From Gemmatimonadota bacterium (GTDB lineage: Bacteria > Gemmatimonadota > Gemmatimonadetes > Gemmatimonadales > GWC2-71-9), in NCBI GenBank assembly GCA_025350665.1, contig JANXXJ010000055.1:1-45431 (forward strand): 45,431 bases of DNA, read 5' to 3'. The notes under the pieces are model-generated. The model ran no database searches. It was not told the origin of the DNA and was given only the letters and a program-made list of their open reading frames with translations. Shown here in pieces: positions 32,063-39,961 of the stretch (position 1 is the stretch's first letter; every line of letters starts with the position of its first letter). Position numbers and translations under genes: made by a program.

Positions 32063-33787
32063 CTAATGGTCGCGCCGGGTGAGTAACGGCAGCAGAATCC
32101 GGGACGCCCGCCCGGGCTCATGAAAAATCGTCTGGTTCGCGAGCACTTTCGTCGTATCGGTCGCGATCGGCTTGCCGGTGTTCAAGTTCGGGTCGGTGAA
32201 AGAGGCCGCGGCGCTGGCGACCTCGACCCGGATCCGATGGCCCGGCAGAAAGGCGTGCCCGATGTCGAACAGCTCGATCGTGAACTCTTCGGCCTTGCCC
32301 GGGGTGAGCAACACGGTCCGGTCGTAGCCGTTCCGGTACCGAGCCCGGCGGACCCCTGCCGGCACCGGTCCAAGCAGCACGGCCCGGCCGTCTGGATAGA
32401 CGTCGAGGAGCTTGCCGGTAAAATCAGTATCGAGCGCGTCGCTCGCCGCCCAGAGTTTGACGAACACCCGGCCCGCGATTTCGACCGTATCGGTGAGCAC
32501 CGGCGTGGAATACACCAGCACGTCCCGGCGATCCTCGATCCGGATGTGATTCGTGACCGGTTCCGCCGACGGTGTCGGGTTCCCGGGATCATAGGTGTAC
32601 TTGTCCGGCGTGGCGCCCTGCGGCGGATCCCACGACAGCCGGCCGTCGCCGCCCGATGTGTTGGCCGAGCCATTGCCGGTAAAATAGAGCGGTTTGAGCG
32701 GCGCCTCGGCCAGCGGATACCGGTCCGAGGTAATCCACCGGTTGGTTCCGGTGACGAAGACCCGGACTTTCGGCGCGGCGAAACTCGGCGTCGCCTGCTT
32801 GAGACACCAGTCGAAGTACTGAAGCCGGATCTTCTGGATCGGCAGGATCGCCGTCGAATCGAAGGTGAGCTCACCCAGTTTCCGGGCGCCGCCCAGATAC
32901 GTCATGGCGTGATTCCACGGCCCGATGATCAGGAACTGGTCCGGTTTGGAACCCGCCCGTCGGCTCATGCCGTCCCAGTAGGAGAGCGCCCCGCTCTGGT
33001 CGCCGTCGTACCACCCCGTGACGGTCAGCGCCGGAACCGCGATGCGCGCGAAACCGGCATCGTCGAAATGCAGTCTCCGCCAGTAGGCATCGAGGGTGGG
33101 ATGGGCCAGGATCTCCTGGTAGAGGCGCATCGGCCGGCCCATCAGGGTGTCGAGCCGGTTGAGGGGCCGCATCTTCGCCAGATCATCCCAGCGAATCAGC
33201 TCGTTCAGCTCCCCCTGCTCCGCCCGGCCCGACACGTCATTGAGCCACGGAAGAGCCCACCCGAGGTGAAGCGCCCCGCCGACATAGGGCAACTCATCGA
33301 ACAGCCGCCCCGACGGCGCGTCCGGCGCGATACAACTCAGGTGCGGCGGCCGTTCCCGCGCCGCCAGCCACTGCACCGCCCCTAGGTACGACCCACCGTC
33401 CATCCCCACCCGACCATTTGACCACGGCTGCCTGGCGATCCATTCGATCGTGTCGTAGCCGTCCTTCCCCTCGGGAAAGTAGAAGTCGAACTGGCCATCG
33501 GAGTCACCGCGGCCGCGGGTGTCCTGCAGGACGACGGCATAGCCGGCCTTCACGTACTTGTCGAGGCTGTAGCGGCGGAATTGCGGGTTCCGGCCATAGG
33601 GCGTCCGGAGCAGGATGGTCGGATGCCGGCCCGTCGGCGCTGGAATCCACAGATTGGCGACCAGCTTGACACCGTCGCGCATCGGGATGGCGAGCCCGAA
33701 ACGATTGACGATCTGAGCCTGGGCGCCGCCAAACGCCGCGACGGCCAGGGCCGTCACCAGAGCCGCGATGCTATTGCCAGAGCGCAC
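32063..33787 (-). CDS. Exported CocE/NonD-family hydrolase (S15-like), copy 2
   Basis: A 574-aa protein with a signal peptide (about 1-25, AQAQ). The triad residues are Ser133 in GGSYLGA, Asp261 in TGWYDGD and His293 in GPWNH. RTPYGRN and DTRGRGDSDG mark the S15 fold, and the C-terminal jelly-roll is present (YFTGNGSANTSGGDG onward). I chose GTG at 33787, with GGAGG nine bases upstream, overlapping the S9 peptidase gene by 17 nt. The upstream frame to 33928 lies inside that gene. It is a paralogue of the 24110-25822 protein, separated from it by the sox-like genes and the Tat amidohydrolase. Confidence 0.9.
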   Translation of the reverse strand: MRSGNSIAALVTALAVAAFGGAQAQIVNRFGLAIPMRDGVKLVANLWIPAPTGRHPTILLRTPYGRNPQFRRYSLDKYVKAGYAVVLQDTRGRGDSDGQFDFYFPEGKDGYDTIEWIARQPWSNGRVGMDGGSYLGAVQWLAARERPPHLSCIAPDAPSGRLFDELPYVGGALHLGWALPWLNDVSGRAEQGELNELIRWDDLAKMRPLNRLDTLMGRPMRLYQEILAHPTLDAYWRRLHFDDAGFARIAVPALTVTGWYDGDQSGALSYWDGMSRRAGSKPDQFLIIGPWNHAMTYLGGARKLGELTFDSTAILPIQKIRLQYFDWCLKQATPSFAAPKVRVFVTGTNRWITSDRYPLAEAPLKPLYFTGNGSANTSGGDGRLSWDPPQGATPDKYTYDPGNPTPSAEPVTNHIRIEDRRDVLVYSTPVLTDTVEIAGRVFVKLWAASDALDTDFTGKLLDVYPDGRAVLLGPVPAGVRRARYRNGYDRTVLLTPGKAEEFTIELFDIGHAFLPGHRIRVEVASAAASFTDPNLNTGKPIATDTTKVLANQTIFHEPGRASRILLPLLTRRDH

Positions 33788-35999
33788 GACGATTGGCCTC
33801 CCAGCCTTCGGGTTGGAGGTGTTCCAGGAAGTAGCTGATCGTGGTCTTGAAGCCATGGATCGCGTCAGTGCCGGCGAGAACGTGAGAGCCCTGGGGATAG
33901 ACCGATACGTCCACCGGCCTCCCGGCATCGATCAACGAGCGCAGCAGTTGCATGGAGTTGGCGTTGACGGCATTGTGGTCGTCGGTGCCGTACTGCAACA
34001 GCAGCCGGCCCTTGAGCGTCGGGGCCAGGGTCATCACGTTCGCCTTGGCGTATCCGTCCGGATTGGCGGCCGGCGTCCGCATGATCCGGCCGATATACTG
34101 ACGGGGCCCGTTGGCCAGATCCGTGATCGGTGCCCCCGCCACGCCGACCTGGTAGACCTCCGGATACCGGAGCATCATCATCAACGTGAGATACCCGCCG
34201 TGCGAAATCCCGGTCACGCCCACCCGGGTTGAGTCGACGTAGGGCCGGTCGCGCAGCTGGCGAACCGCGGCCGCCTGGTCATCGACGTCCTCCCGGCCCA
34301 TGTGCTGATAGTTGCCGGTCTGGAACTTCTTGCCCCGGCCCAGTGTGCCACGCCCATCCACCTGGAAGACCAGGAAACCGAGCTGGGCCAGGCCCGAGCG
34401 GAAGTCCGCAGTCTCGAACTGATTCCGCACCGCCTTGGTGTGGGGCCCTCCGTAGATCGACACGATGACCGGGTACTTCCGGGCTGGATCGAAATCCGCC
34501 GGTTTGAACAGAATCCCGTATGTCGCCTCGCCGTCCGCCGCCTTGAGCGGGATGAGCTCCGGACCGGCCACGCCGAGAGCGTGCAGCGGAGTCGTATCCG
34601 TCGTCGCGATTGATCGCAGCAGGCGCCCGTCCATGGTCTTGAGCACCGCCGTCGGCGCCGCCGTGAGCGACGAGTACCGGTCGAGAAAGACCCGGGCTCC
34701 CGGATCGAGGAAGACCTCATGCCACCCCGGCTCGGTCGTGACCGGCTCAAAAGCCGATCCGTCCAGGCGGGCCCGGTAGAGATGCTGCTCCAAGCCGAGC
34801 CGAGTCGCGGCGGTCAGGTAGACGACACCCTTCGCCTCGTCGACGCCCTGGACCTCGCCGGTTTCCACCTCACCCCGGGTCAGTTGGCGGAGCTGGTGCC
34901 CGTCGCGATCGTAGAGATAGAGATGGCGGTACCCGGTCGTCTCGCCGCTCCACAGGAACCGCCGGCCGTCGGCCAGCACCCGAAAATTGTGCAGGGGGTC
35001 GAGGTAGGCCGGATCTTCCTCGGTCAGCAGGGTCCGGTGCCGGCCGGTGACCGGATCGACCGCCTCGAGGCGAAGGTGGTTCTCCCAGCGGCCCACGATC
35101 TGAAAGACGAATTCCTTGCCGTCCGGGAACCAGCTGATATCCCGGAGGTACGGTTCTTCCTCGGTGCTGGTCGCCACCAGGACGTCGTGCCTGGAAGCCA
35201 GATCCACCACATGGAGCTCGAGAATCGGATTGGGATCGGTCGCGAACGGATACCGGAAGAAGTCAACCGTCGCATGGCGGTCGCTGTCGCGGAGCAGCGG
35301 ATACGGACGAAGCGACGACTGATCGGCCTTGAAGTAGGCGATCCTGGTTCCGTCGGGCGACCACACGAACCACGGGCCGGCGCTGATGAACCCGATCAGA
35401 TTGTCCTCGCCCGTGCCCTTGACCACCTGCTCTTCGGCACCCGTTGCCATGTCGCGAACCCAGAGGTTGTCGTAATTCCTGATGAAGGCATAGCGGCCAT
35501 AGTCGGGCGAGAACTGGCCCGGCTCGGTGGTGGCCAAGTCGAGCGGACCAAACTTGGCGGGCAGTTCAAGGCGCCGGAGCGTGCCCGAGTCGGGCCGGAA
35601 CAGGTAGCGGGCTCCGTCGGCGTTGAACGCCACCAGTTTCCCCTCCCGCTCGAAATCCGCCCCGGCGAGCAGCGCTCCGGCGAAGGGCCTTCCCGCGATC
35701 CGCTGATACTCGGCGCCCAGGCGAGCCACTACCGGAGCAGCCAGCAGTGGTGAGGCCCGACCGGTGAGGGCGTCGATCCTCCGAAGGCCCCTCCCCTGAC
35801 CGGATGTGTCGGCCGCCGGATCGAAGTAGGTCGCCGCGCCGGGCATCCACCGGACCGCCCAGGTCCCGGTCATCTTCAAAGCCTGACCCTGCAGCAGCGC
35901 CCCCAACCTGGCCATCCCCGGGCTCTGGGCCGCGGCCCGCCCGGGACCGAACAAGCCCAGCATGCTCAGAGCCAGCCGGCCGACTTGCGTGATCCTCAT
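33771..35999 (-). CDS. Exported S9 prolyl oligopeptidase / dipeptidyl peptidase IV-like
   Basis: A 742-aa serine peptidase. After a signal peptide (1-24, RAAAQ) comes a DPP IV-type beta-propeller (about 40-490: FSPDYGRYAFIRN, VWSPDGTRIAY, DISWFPDGKEFVF). An alpha/beta-hydrolase domain follows. The nucleophile is Ser599 in GISHGGY, where GWSYGG is usual. The acid is Asp673 or 674 in GTDDHN, and the His is 706 in QGSHVL. It should cut N-terminal dipeptides, often after Pro or Ala. I prefer ATG 35999 because it places the signal peptide at the N-terminus. A GTG at 36032 in frame is an alternative. Confidence 0.9.
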   Translation of the reverse strand: MRITQVGRLALSMLGLFGPGRAAAQSPGMARLGALLQGQALKMTGTWAVRWMPGAATYFDPAADTSGQGRGLRRIDALTGRASPLLAAPVVARLGAEYQRIAGRPFAGALLAGADFEREGKLVAFNADGARYLFRPDSGTLRRLELPAKFGPLDLATTEPGQFSPDYGRYAFIRNYDNLWVRDMATGAEEQVVKGTGEDNLIGFISAGPWFVWSPDGTRIAYFKADQSSLRPYPLLRDSDRHATVDFFRYPFATDPNPILELHVVDLASRHDVLVATSTEEEPYLRDISWFPDGKEFVFQIVGRWENHLRLEAVDPVTGRHRTLLTEEDPAYLDPLHNFRVLADGRRFLWSGETTGYRHLYLYDRDGHQLRQLTRGEVETGEVQGVDEAKGVVYLTAATRLGLEQHLYRARLDGSAFEPVTTEPGWHEVFLDPGARVFLDRYSSLTAAPTAVLKTMDGRLLRSIATTDTTPLHALGVAGPELIPLKAADGEATYGILFKPADFDPARKYPVIVSIYGGPHTKAVRNQFETADFRSGLAQLGFLVFQVDGRGTLGRGKKFQTGNYQHMGREDVDDQAAAVRQLRDRPYVDSTRVGVTGISHGGYLTLMMMLRYPEVYQVGVAGAPITDLANGPRQYIGRIMRTPAANPDGYAKANVMTLAPTLKGRLLLQYGTDDHNAVNANSMQLLRSLIDAGRPVDVSVYPQGSHVLAGTDAIHGFKTTISYFLEHLQPEGWEANRRALWQ

Positions 36000-36040
36000 G
36001 ATGCGTCTCGCTTCCTGAATGAATTCCTGCACCCATCGAA

Positions 36041-36811
36041 TCAGCGTCCTCGGCGGACCTTGCCCGGCGCTTTGAGCACCGCCCCCAGGAACGATGGCGG
36101 TCGCCGCAACCGCTGACGACCGCTTTCCTCTTCCCAGATTCGCTCCAGGAAACTCATGTGCTCGTCCATCGCCGCGTCGATCTCCGCCTCGTCACCTCGC
36201 TTGACCGCCTTGAGGGTCCGGTCGTGGATCGCAATGGCGTGTTCGCTCTCTTCGTGCGCATCGTGGAGCGCCATGTCCCGGGCGATTTCCAGTTCCTTGA
36301 GCAAGGACCGCATCAGCCTCACCACCGTGGAATTTCTGGTGGCGCGGGCCAACAGGATGTGGAACCGGAGATCGAGCTGGAGGGATCGGTTGCGGTCGCC
36401 GATGGCCCGGCGCTGGAGGACGATCGTCTCGGCCATGGCGTCGAAGTCGGCATCGGTGGCGTAGAGGGCGGCCAGCTGGGCAACCCGGGGCTCGAACAGG
36501 CGGCGCGCTTCGAGGACACCGGCGACTTCATTCACCCGGAGTTCGCGCTGTTCGGCGAGGAGGGCCGCCGGAATCACGTCGGAGCGGATGAACATCCCGC
36601 CGCCCGGGCCGGGCTTGACCGTCAGCAGCCCGGATTCGGTCAGCACCCGGGTCGCCTCGCGAAGCGTGGGCCGGCTGATCTGCATCTCGGCGACGAGGTC
36701 CCGCTCAGAGGGGAGCCGGTCGCCCCGGCTCAGGTCGCCGGCGCGAATGGCATCGGCGATTTGTTCGACGGCCTCTTCGAAGGTACGGCGAGTCCGAACC
36801 GGTTTGAACAC
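36041..36811 (-). CDS. FadR/GntR-family transcriptional regulator
   Basis: A 256-aa regulator. The N-terminal winged helix (10-78) has the GntR signature SRGDRLPSERDLVAEMQISRPTLREATRVL. The C-terminal FCD domain (about 100-230) has metal or ligand-binding His residues in LRFHILLA and AIHDRTLKA. The frame is open to 36937, but GTG 36811 matches the family start (FKPVRTRRTFEEAVEQI). It also puts the large inverted repeat at 36831-36859 upstream of the gene rather than inside it. It lies 41 nt before the S9 peptidase gene on the same strand, so it probably controls the catabolic block. The ligand is unknown. Confidence 0.88.
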   Translation of the reverse strand: MFKPVRTRRTFEEAVEQIADAIRAGDLSRGDRLPSERDLVAEMQISRPTLREATRVLTESGLLTVKPGPGGGMFIRSDVIPAALLAEQRELRVNEVAGVLEARRLFEPRVAQLAALYATDADFDAMAETIVLQRRAIGDRNRSLQLDLRFHILLARATRNSTVVRLMRSLLKELEIARDMALHDAHEESEHAIAIHDRTLKAVKRGDEAEIDAAMDEHMSFLERIWEEESGRQRLRRPPSFLGAVLKAPGKVRRGR

Positions 36812-36830
36812 GGGGCTCCGCGGCGCAGTG

Positions 36831-36859
36831 GTCAGCCTTACCGTTCTTGGTAAGCTGAC
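36831..36859. promoter_or_regulatory. Inverted repeat, probable operator of the FadR-type regulator
   Basis: The left arm GTCAGCCTTACC (36831-36842) and right arm GGTAAGCTGAC (36849-36859) pair over 11 bases around a six-base spacer, GTTCTT. One extra C in the left arm is the only flaw. It lies 20 bp upstream of the regulator start and 76 bp before the divergent malic enzyme. FadR-type proteins bind such palindromes, so auto-control and control of both directions is likely but inferred. Confidence 0.6.
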
Positions 36860-36900
36860 ATGACCAATGCTACCAGCGGATGGCGCCGAGGGGAAGACCT

Positions 36901-36930
36901 TTGCCTTCGCCGGCCCGCGACCGCTATTCT
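36901..36930 (+). promoter_or_regulatory. Possible promoter of malic enzyme gene (leaderless)
   Basis: TTGCCT at 36901-36906 and TATTCT at 36925-36930 are separated by 18 bases, giving a sigma-70-like pair. Transcription would begin at about the A of the ATG at 36936. No Shine-Dalgarno precedes that ATG, which agrees with a leaderless mRNA. The match is modest. Confidence 0.35.
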
Positions 36931-36935
36931 CCACC

Positions 36936-38582
36936 ATGACCCGACTGCCCGCTCACGTCCGCGGGGCCGCGTTGCTTCACGAGCCCCGTTTCAACAAAGG
37001 AACCGCCTTCTCGGACGCCGAGCGCGATCAGCTCGGCCTCCGGGGACTGCTTCCACCCAGCCACCTCTCGATCGAGCAGCAGGCGGCCCGGATTCTCGAG
37101 GCCTTTCGCTCCCGGTCGAGCCCGCTCGACCAGTACATCTACCTCACCGGCCTCCAGGACCGGAACGAGACCCTGTTCTACCGGGTCCTGATCGACCACC
37201 TCGAGGAGATGACACCGGTGGTCTACACTCCGACCGTCGGCGAAGCCTGCCTCAAGTTCGGGCACATCTACCGTCGGCCGCGGGGCCTCTACGTCACCGA
37301 TGACGATCGGGGCCGGGTCGAGCAGGTCCTCCGGAACTGGTCCGGATCCAAAGTGTCGATGATCGTCGTCACCGACGGCGAGCGCATCCTCGGCCTCGGC
37401 GACCTCGGCGCGTTCGGGATGGGCATCCCGATCGGCAAGCTGTCACTGTATGCCGCGTGCGCCGGTGTGGCGCCGGACGAGTGCCTCCCGGTCATGCTGG
37501 ACGTCGGGACGGAGAATGCCGCGCTCCGCCGCGATCCACTCTACACCGGCCTCCCCCATGCCAGGATCCGCGGCGAAGCCTACCTTGCCCTGGTGGACGA
37601 GTTCGTGGCCGCGGTCCAGAACGTTTTCCCGGGCGCGATTATCCAGTTCGAAGACTTCGGCACCGAGAACGCGTTCGGCCTGCTGGCCCGCTACCGCGAC
37701 CAGGTGCCCTGCTTCAACGACGACATCCAGGGGACCGCGGCCGTCACGCTGGCCGGATTGATGGCCACGGCCCGGATCACCGGCCGGCCCCTGGCCGACC
37801 AGCGGCTCCTGTTTCTGGGCGCCGGCTCGGCCGCCACCGGGATCGGCGAACTGGTGGCGTCGGCGCTGGTGCGCGACGGTCTCTCCCCGGCCGAGGCGCG
37901 GACTCGTTGCTGGTTCGTGGATACCAAAGGACTCGTGGTGTCGTCCCGGACCGACCTCGCGGCGCACAAGCGGCCATTCGGCCACGAGCATCCGCCGGTC
38001 CCGACGCTCGAGGCCGCGGTCGAGGCGCTCAAGCCCACTGCTTTGATCGGCCTCGCGGCACAGCCCGGCGCGTTCACCGAGTCGATCATCCGGACGATGG
38101 CGGCGAACCACGACCGGCCGGTGATCTTCGCCTTGTCCAATCCGACCTCCAAGGCCGAGTGCACGGCCGAGCAGGCGTATCAATGGAGCGATGGCCGGGC
38201 GATCTTCGCGAGCGGCAGCCCATTCCGGCCGCTCGGCGTGCAAGGCCGTCGGTTCGAGCCGAGTCAGGCGAACAACGCCTATGTGTTCCCGGGCATTGGT
38301 CTCGGTGCGATCCTGGCCGGGAGCCGGCGGATCACCGAAGACATGTTCATTGCGGCTGCCCGGATTCTCGCCGGATCGGCCTCAGCCGAGGCGCTTGCGA
38401 CCGGGAGCCTCTTCCCGCGGCTCGGCGAAATCCGCCGGCTCTCCAGGGAAATTGCCGAAGCGGTCGTTTGCGGCGCCGTGGCCGGCGGCCTCGCGTCAGC
38501 ACCCGTCCCAGCCGACCTCGGGCCCTGGATGAACCAGCGGATCTACCGCGCCGAATACCAGGACTACACCGCGACGTCATAG
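36936..38582 (+). CDS. Malic enzyme (oxidative decarboxylating, NAD-type)
   Basis: A 548-aa enzyme of the long (SfcA/MaeA-like) class that converts malate to pyruvate and CO2. The N-terminal RGAALLHEPRFNKGTAF is conserved. Catalytic Tyr97 is in VVYTPTVGEACLKF and Lys168 is in GIPIGKLSLY. Metal ligands are Glu239 and Asp240 in QFEDFGTENAF and an Asp in NDDIQGTAA. NAD(P) binds at GAGSAATGIGE (295-305). Cofactor choice cannot be read with confidence. An in-frame ATG at 36867 exists, but homology begins at 36936. It is divergent from the FadR-type regulator across a shared operator. Pyruvate supply from C4 acids fits growth on amino acids. Confidence 0.93.
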   Translation: MTRLPAHVRGAALLHEPRFNKGTAFSDAERDQLGLRGLLPPSHLSIEQQAARILEAFRSRSSPLDQYIYLTGLQDRNETLFYRVLIDHLEEMTPVVYTPTVGEACLKFGHIYRRPRGLYVTDDDRGRVEQVLRNWSGSKVSMIVVTDGERILGLGDLGAFGMGIPIGKLSLYAACAGVAPDECLPVMLDVGTENAALRRDPLYTGLPHARIRGEAYLALVDEFVAAVQNVFPGAIIQFEDFGTENAFGLLARYRDQVPCFNDDIQGTAAVTLAGLMATARITGRPLADQRLLFLGAGSAATGIGELVASALVRDGLSPAEARTRCWFVDTKGLVVSSRTDLAAHKRPFGHEHPPVPTLEAAVEALKPTALIGLAAQPGAFTESIIRTMAANHDRPVIFALSNPTSKAECTAEQAYQWSDGRAIFASGSPFRPLGVQGRRFEPSQANNAYVFPGIGLGAILAGSRRITEDMFIAAARILAGSASAEALATGSLFPRLGEIRRLSREIAEAVVCGAVAGGLASAPVPADLGPWMNQRIYRAEYQDYTATS

Positions 38583-38605
38583 CCGGCGACAGGGCGCCGC
38601 CGGCC
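38583..38605. terminator. Possible bidirectional hairpin between convergent genes
   Basis: GCCGGCG (38583-38589) pairs with CGCCGGC (38599-38605) around a nine-base loop, starting at the base after the malic enzyme stop. The convergent amidohydrolase ends at 38619. No T tract is present, so termination is only suggested by position. Confidence 0.3.
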
Positions 38606-38618
38606 GGACTGCCAGTCG

Positions 38619-39929
38619 TTACCGAATACGGTACAACCCGGCGGCGTTCTCGCGCAGCACCATGCGGGCGATTTCCTGGGCCCGCTCCCGGGTCACTTCG
38701 CCATCCTGCATCATGCCGCTGAGCGCGATCCCCAGCGCCCGCCGGCCCGCCGTGGCGCCCAGCCAGCCCCACTCCTCCCAGCCCACCACGTCGCTGTCCT
38801 TGTACGCGTCGGTCCCGAACAGAATCCGCTCGGGAAACTCGCTCAGCCACTCGCGCAGGACCGATGCCAGGGTGTGACTCGACAGCTGGTTGCCCATGAA
38901 CGAAAAATCGGCGTACACGTTCGGCCGGGAGAAGAGCGACATCGTGTTCCGGGTGTGAGGCCAGCCACCGTGGACGATCACGAAGTTGGTCTGGCGGAGT
39001 CGCGGGTCGCTCAGGGCGGACTCGAGCAAAATCGGGTCGGCCCCGGAGGCTTCGAAGTAGCCGCCCGCCCCGTCGGCCGAATGGATGTGGACCGCCATCT
39101 TGAGCCGGCCGGCCTCGATGCCGATGTAGCGGAACAGGTAGTCCTGGAGCGGCTTGTACACCGCGGGCGATGGCGTCCCAGCCGCTCGAAACCGCTCGTA
39201 CACGGCCCGGGCCTCCGCGAACGTTGCGGGAGCGAAGTCGAGCCGCCGCAGATAGGCCGCCTCGTACTTGACCGCCACCGCCCCGCCGGCCGCCATCCGT
39301 TCCAGCGTTGGTCGCACCACCAGGTCGAGATAGCCCTGCAGCGTGGGCGGGACCGTCTTCACCTTGAGATCGCCCAGGTATCTGGCAAGGTTACGCGCGG
39401 TCCTCGGGAATAGATCGGCCCGGTCCGGCGTCGTCTCGAGCCGTTTGGTGTCGACCGGAAAGATCAGGGGATCCACGAAGGCCACCCAGCGGAATCGGGG
39501 AGCCGCGATGCCGGGGCCCATGGCCATGCGGTTGGCGAGTTGGACGTCGACGCCGAGCCGGTCCAGCACCCAGGCTGGATATCGATCGCCCTGCTCCGAG
39601 TAGATCCGGGCCTTGAGCGCCTTGAGTTCGGCCAGATGGGCGTCCGACATGTCGCGGTACGGATAGCCGAACATCTCCCGCCACCCGTCGATCAACTCGG
39701 GATTCCCGCCCCGGAGCCTGGCCGGCATCGAAAACGGCGGGAAACCGTCGATCGGGAGCGCGTCAAAATCCTGGTCCCGAGGATCGGTGGATACCGGGTG
39801 GGCGTGGTTGTCGATCGCCTTGATCGTTCTGATGTACGCCGCGAGGGCGGAGTCGACCTGGACCTGGGCCGACACCGGCCCGATGAATCCGGCAGTGATC
39901 ACGATCACGGCCCCAAGGACGTTTCTCAT
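38619..39929 (-). CDS. Exported amidohydrolase-family protein
   Basis: A 436-aa TIM-barrel metal hydrolase with a signal peptide (about 1-21, PVSAQ). The HxH metal motif is His42 and His44 in IDNHAHP. Further ligands are suggested by AVKYEAAY, AVHIHSADG, IVHGGWPH and FGTDAYKD. It looks closest to the amidohydrolase-2 group (decarboxylases and lactonases), and the substrate is unknown. Two adjacent ATGs exist (39932, 39929). GGAGGA abuts the first, so 39929 has the better spacing. It follows the DUF885 gene by 32 nt and may share its transcript. Confidence 0.85.
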   Translation of the reverse strand: MRNVLGAVIVITAGFIGPVSAQVQVDSALAAYIRTIKAIDNHAHPVSTDPRDQDFDALPIDGFPPFSMPARLRGGNPELIDGWREMFGYPYRDMSDAHLAELKALKARIYSEQGDRYPAWVLDRLGVDVQLANRMAMGPGIAAPRFRWVAFVDPLIFPVDTKRLETTPDRADLFPRTARNLARYLGDLKVKTVPPTLQGYLDLVVRPTLERMAAGGAVAVKYEAAYLRRLDFAPATFAEARAVYERFRAAGTPSPAVYKPLQDYLFRYIGIEAGRLKMAVHIHSADGAGGYFEASGADPILLESALSDPRLRQTNFVIVHGGWPHTRNTMSLFSRPNVYADFSFMGNQLSSHTLASVLREWLSEFPERILFGTDAYKDSDVVGWEEWGWLGATAGRRALGIALSGMMQDGEVTRERAQEIARMVLRENAAGLYRIR

Positions 39930-39961
39930 CATTCCTCCAGATGTTGCTTCCATGCTCGCGG

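Noticed and set aside
36867-36936. Upstream ATG at 36867 as malic enzyme start
   Set aside because: The extra 23 residues have no counterpart in malic enzymes and no Shine-Dalgarno precedes that ATG.
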